A DNA stretch of 64,000 bases from Mesorhizobium loti (GTDB lineage Bacteria; Pseudomonadota; Alphaproteobacteria; Rhizobiales; Rhizobiaceae). The position numbers and the translations under genes are program-made. The stretch spans positions 4,131,501-4,195,500 of the forward strand of contig NZ_CP033334.1 in NCBI RefSeq assembly GCF_013170705.1, in the 5' to 3' direction. Each line of letters starts with the position of its first letter. The stretch's first letter is position 1. The notes beneath the pieces were generated by a model, which searched no databases, had not been told where the DNA came from, and saw only the letters and a program-made list of their open reading frames with translations. This document shows, in pieces, positions 62,828 through 64,000 of this stretch.

Positions 62828-64000
62828 TTATTCCGCCGCCTGCGCTGCCTGCGCCGGCAGCCCCAGCCATTGCCGGCAATCGCCCAGCGCGCGTGACGTG
62901 ATGGCGTGCCTTTTGGCGACTGTCTTGTCCTTGCCGCGCAGTCGCTTGCCTTCGGTCTTCGGCGCTTCCATCGGGGGGAACAGGCCGAAATTAACGTTCA
63001 TCGGCTGGAACGAGCGCTTGCCTGGCTCATCGTCGGAAACAATATGGCCGCCTGTGATGTGGTTGAGCAGCGCGCCGAAGGCCGTGGTGAGCGGCGGCAG
63101 CGACGGCGCATAGCCGAGCCGTTCGGCGGCGGCGAAGCGGCCGGCGAGCAGGCCGATGGCGGCGCTTTCGACATAGCCTTCGCAACCGGTGATCTGGCCG
63201 GCGAAACGCAGGCCAGGGCGCGACTTCAGCTGCAGCGAGGCGTCGAGCAGCGTCGGCGAGTTGATGTAGGTATTGCGGTGCAGGCCGCCGAGGCGAGCGA
63301 AGTCGGCGTTTTCCAGGCCCGGAATGGTGCGGAAGATACGGACCTGCTCAGCGTGCTTCAACTTGGTCTGGAAACCGACCATGTTGTAGAGCGTGCCCAG
63401 CGCATTGTCCTGCCGGAGCTGGACGACCGCATAGGCCTTCACCGTCGGATTGTGCGCGTTGGTCAGGCCCATCGGCTTCATCGGCCCGTAGCGCAGCGTC
63501 TCGACGCCGCGCTCGGCCATGATCTCGATCGGCAGGCAGCCGTCGAAATAGGGCGTGCCTTCCCATTGCTTGAATTCCGTCTTCTGGCCGTCGATCAATG
63601 CCTGCACGAAGGCAAGGTACTGCTCCTTGTCCATCGGGCAATTGATGTAGTCCTTGCCGGTACCGCCAGGCCCGACCTTGTCGTAGCGCGACTGGAACCA
63701 GCAAATGTCCATGTCGATCGTGTCGAAATGGATGATCGGCGCGATGGCGTCGAAGAAGGCGAGCGCGTCGGCGCCGGTCGCCTCGGCGATCGACTGGGCA
63801 AGTCCAGGCGCGGTCAGCGGCCCCGTGGCGATGATCGCCTGGTCCCAGTCCGCTGGCGGCAGGCCTGGCACTTCCTCGCGCTGGATGGCGATCAGCGGGT
63901 GTGCTTCGAGCTTCTTCGTCACGGCCTCGGAGAAACCGTCGCGGTCGACGGCAAGCGCGCCGCCGGCCGGCACCTGGTTGGCGTCGCCGGCACTCATGAT
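62828..64000 (-). CDS. trmFO: tRNA (uracil-5-)-methyltransferase TrmFO, C-terminal part
   Basis: The frame is open to the window edge; about 390 residues are present and the FAD-binding N terminus lies outside. Visible motifs are [60 protein letters not shown], the Cys-containing [15 protein letters not shown] and the C-terminal [20 protein letters not shown]. TrmFO uses methylenetetrahydrofolate and FADH2 to make ribothymidine at position 54 of tRNAs. The apparent Met at 63997 is internal, not the start. Confidence 0.92.
   Translation of the reverse strand: MMSAGDANQVPAGGALAVDRDGFSEAVTKKLEAHPLIAIQREEVPGLPPADWDQAIIATGPLTAPGLAQSIAEATGADALAFFDAIAPIIHFDTIDMDICWFQSRYDKVGPGGTGKDYINCPMDKEQYLAFVQALIDGQKTEFKQWEGTPYFDGCLPIEIMAERGVETLRYGPMKPMGLTNAHNPTVKAYAVVQLRQDNALGTLYNMVGFQTKLKHAEQVRIFRTIPGLENADFARLGGLHRNTYINSPTLLDASLQLKSRPGLRFAGQITGCEGYVESAAIGLLAGRFAAAERLGYAPSLPPLTTAFGALLNHITGGHIVSDDEPGKRSFQPMNVNFGLFPPMEAPKTEGKRLRGKDKTVAKRHAITSRALGDCRQWLGLPAQAAQAAE

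Noticed and set aside
1..64000. CRISPR array, prophage or insertion sequence
   Set aside because: No regularly spaced repeats, no transposase, integrase or phage structural proteins were found; the only repeats are the small palindromic elements and the 17-bp array.

Overview
The window looks like a chromosomal segment of a Mesorhizobium-type alphaproteobacterium (Rhizobiales/Phyllobacteriaceae). The grounds are high GC, an ExoR-type Sel1 protein, a fused SecDF, a PopZ protein, the dgt-argS-SPOR-nagZ-scpAB-tatABC-serS-surE-pcm-M23 gene order typical of this group, and the small palindromic intergenic repeats common in Mesorhizobium. No phage, IS element, CRISPR array or rRNA operon was seen.

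Layout. 1-5.5 kb: end of an MFS transporter; a maleylacetoacetate/maleylpyruvate isomerase plus FAH-family hydrolase pair; a LuxR-type response regulator facing a FIST-domain (NosP-like) and NahK-like hybrid kinase pair. 5.8-9.5 kb: a coxS-coxL-coxM operon of form II CO-dehydrogenase type (AYRGAGR active-site loop). 9.8-16.3 kb: accessory genes (two acyltransferase-3 proteins, GNAT-cutC, an AhpD-like protein, a secreted cupin, and an HxlR regulator divergent from an SDR with a tandem operator). 16.5-22.3 kb: small ORFs, tRNA-Asn, tRNA-Cys, a PIMT-family methyltransferase, tolC-like gene, popZ, and a VOC protein. 22.6-31.3 kb: valS, two tandem FadL/OmpP1 porins that share conserved upstream elements and terminators, ilvD and exoR. 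31.8-35.6 kb: an RpoE-ChrR (ECF11-like) pair divergent from an operon of an unknown protein and a second ECF sigma factor. Both directions carry a matching TGATCC-N16-CGTAA promoter. 35.7-53.3 kb: xthA, a frameshifted VOC gene, erpA, dgt, argS, SPOR protein, nagZ, scpA-scpB, tatA-tatB-tatC, serS, surE, pcm, and an NlpD/DipM-like LysM-M23 lipoprotein. 53.4-55.3 kb: an inserted Rossmann-fold oxidoreductase and a divergent AraC regulator. 55.3-64 kb: DUF815 ATPase, yajC, secDF, an Mth938/NDUFAF3-like gene, an NDUFAF6-like squalene/phytoene synthase homologue, a sterol-desaturase-family gene, a ParDE-type locus with a frameshifted toxin, and the C-terminal part of trmFO.

Most of the window is conserved housekeeping: translation, chromosome segregation, Tat and Sec export, and envelope. 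The most distinctive parts are the apparent sigma cascade around 33 kb, the NosP/NahK-like module with its regulator, the duplicated FadL transcription units, and the clustering of homologues of two mitochondrial complex I assembly factors behind secDF.
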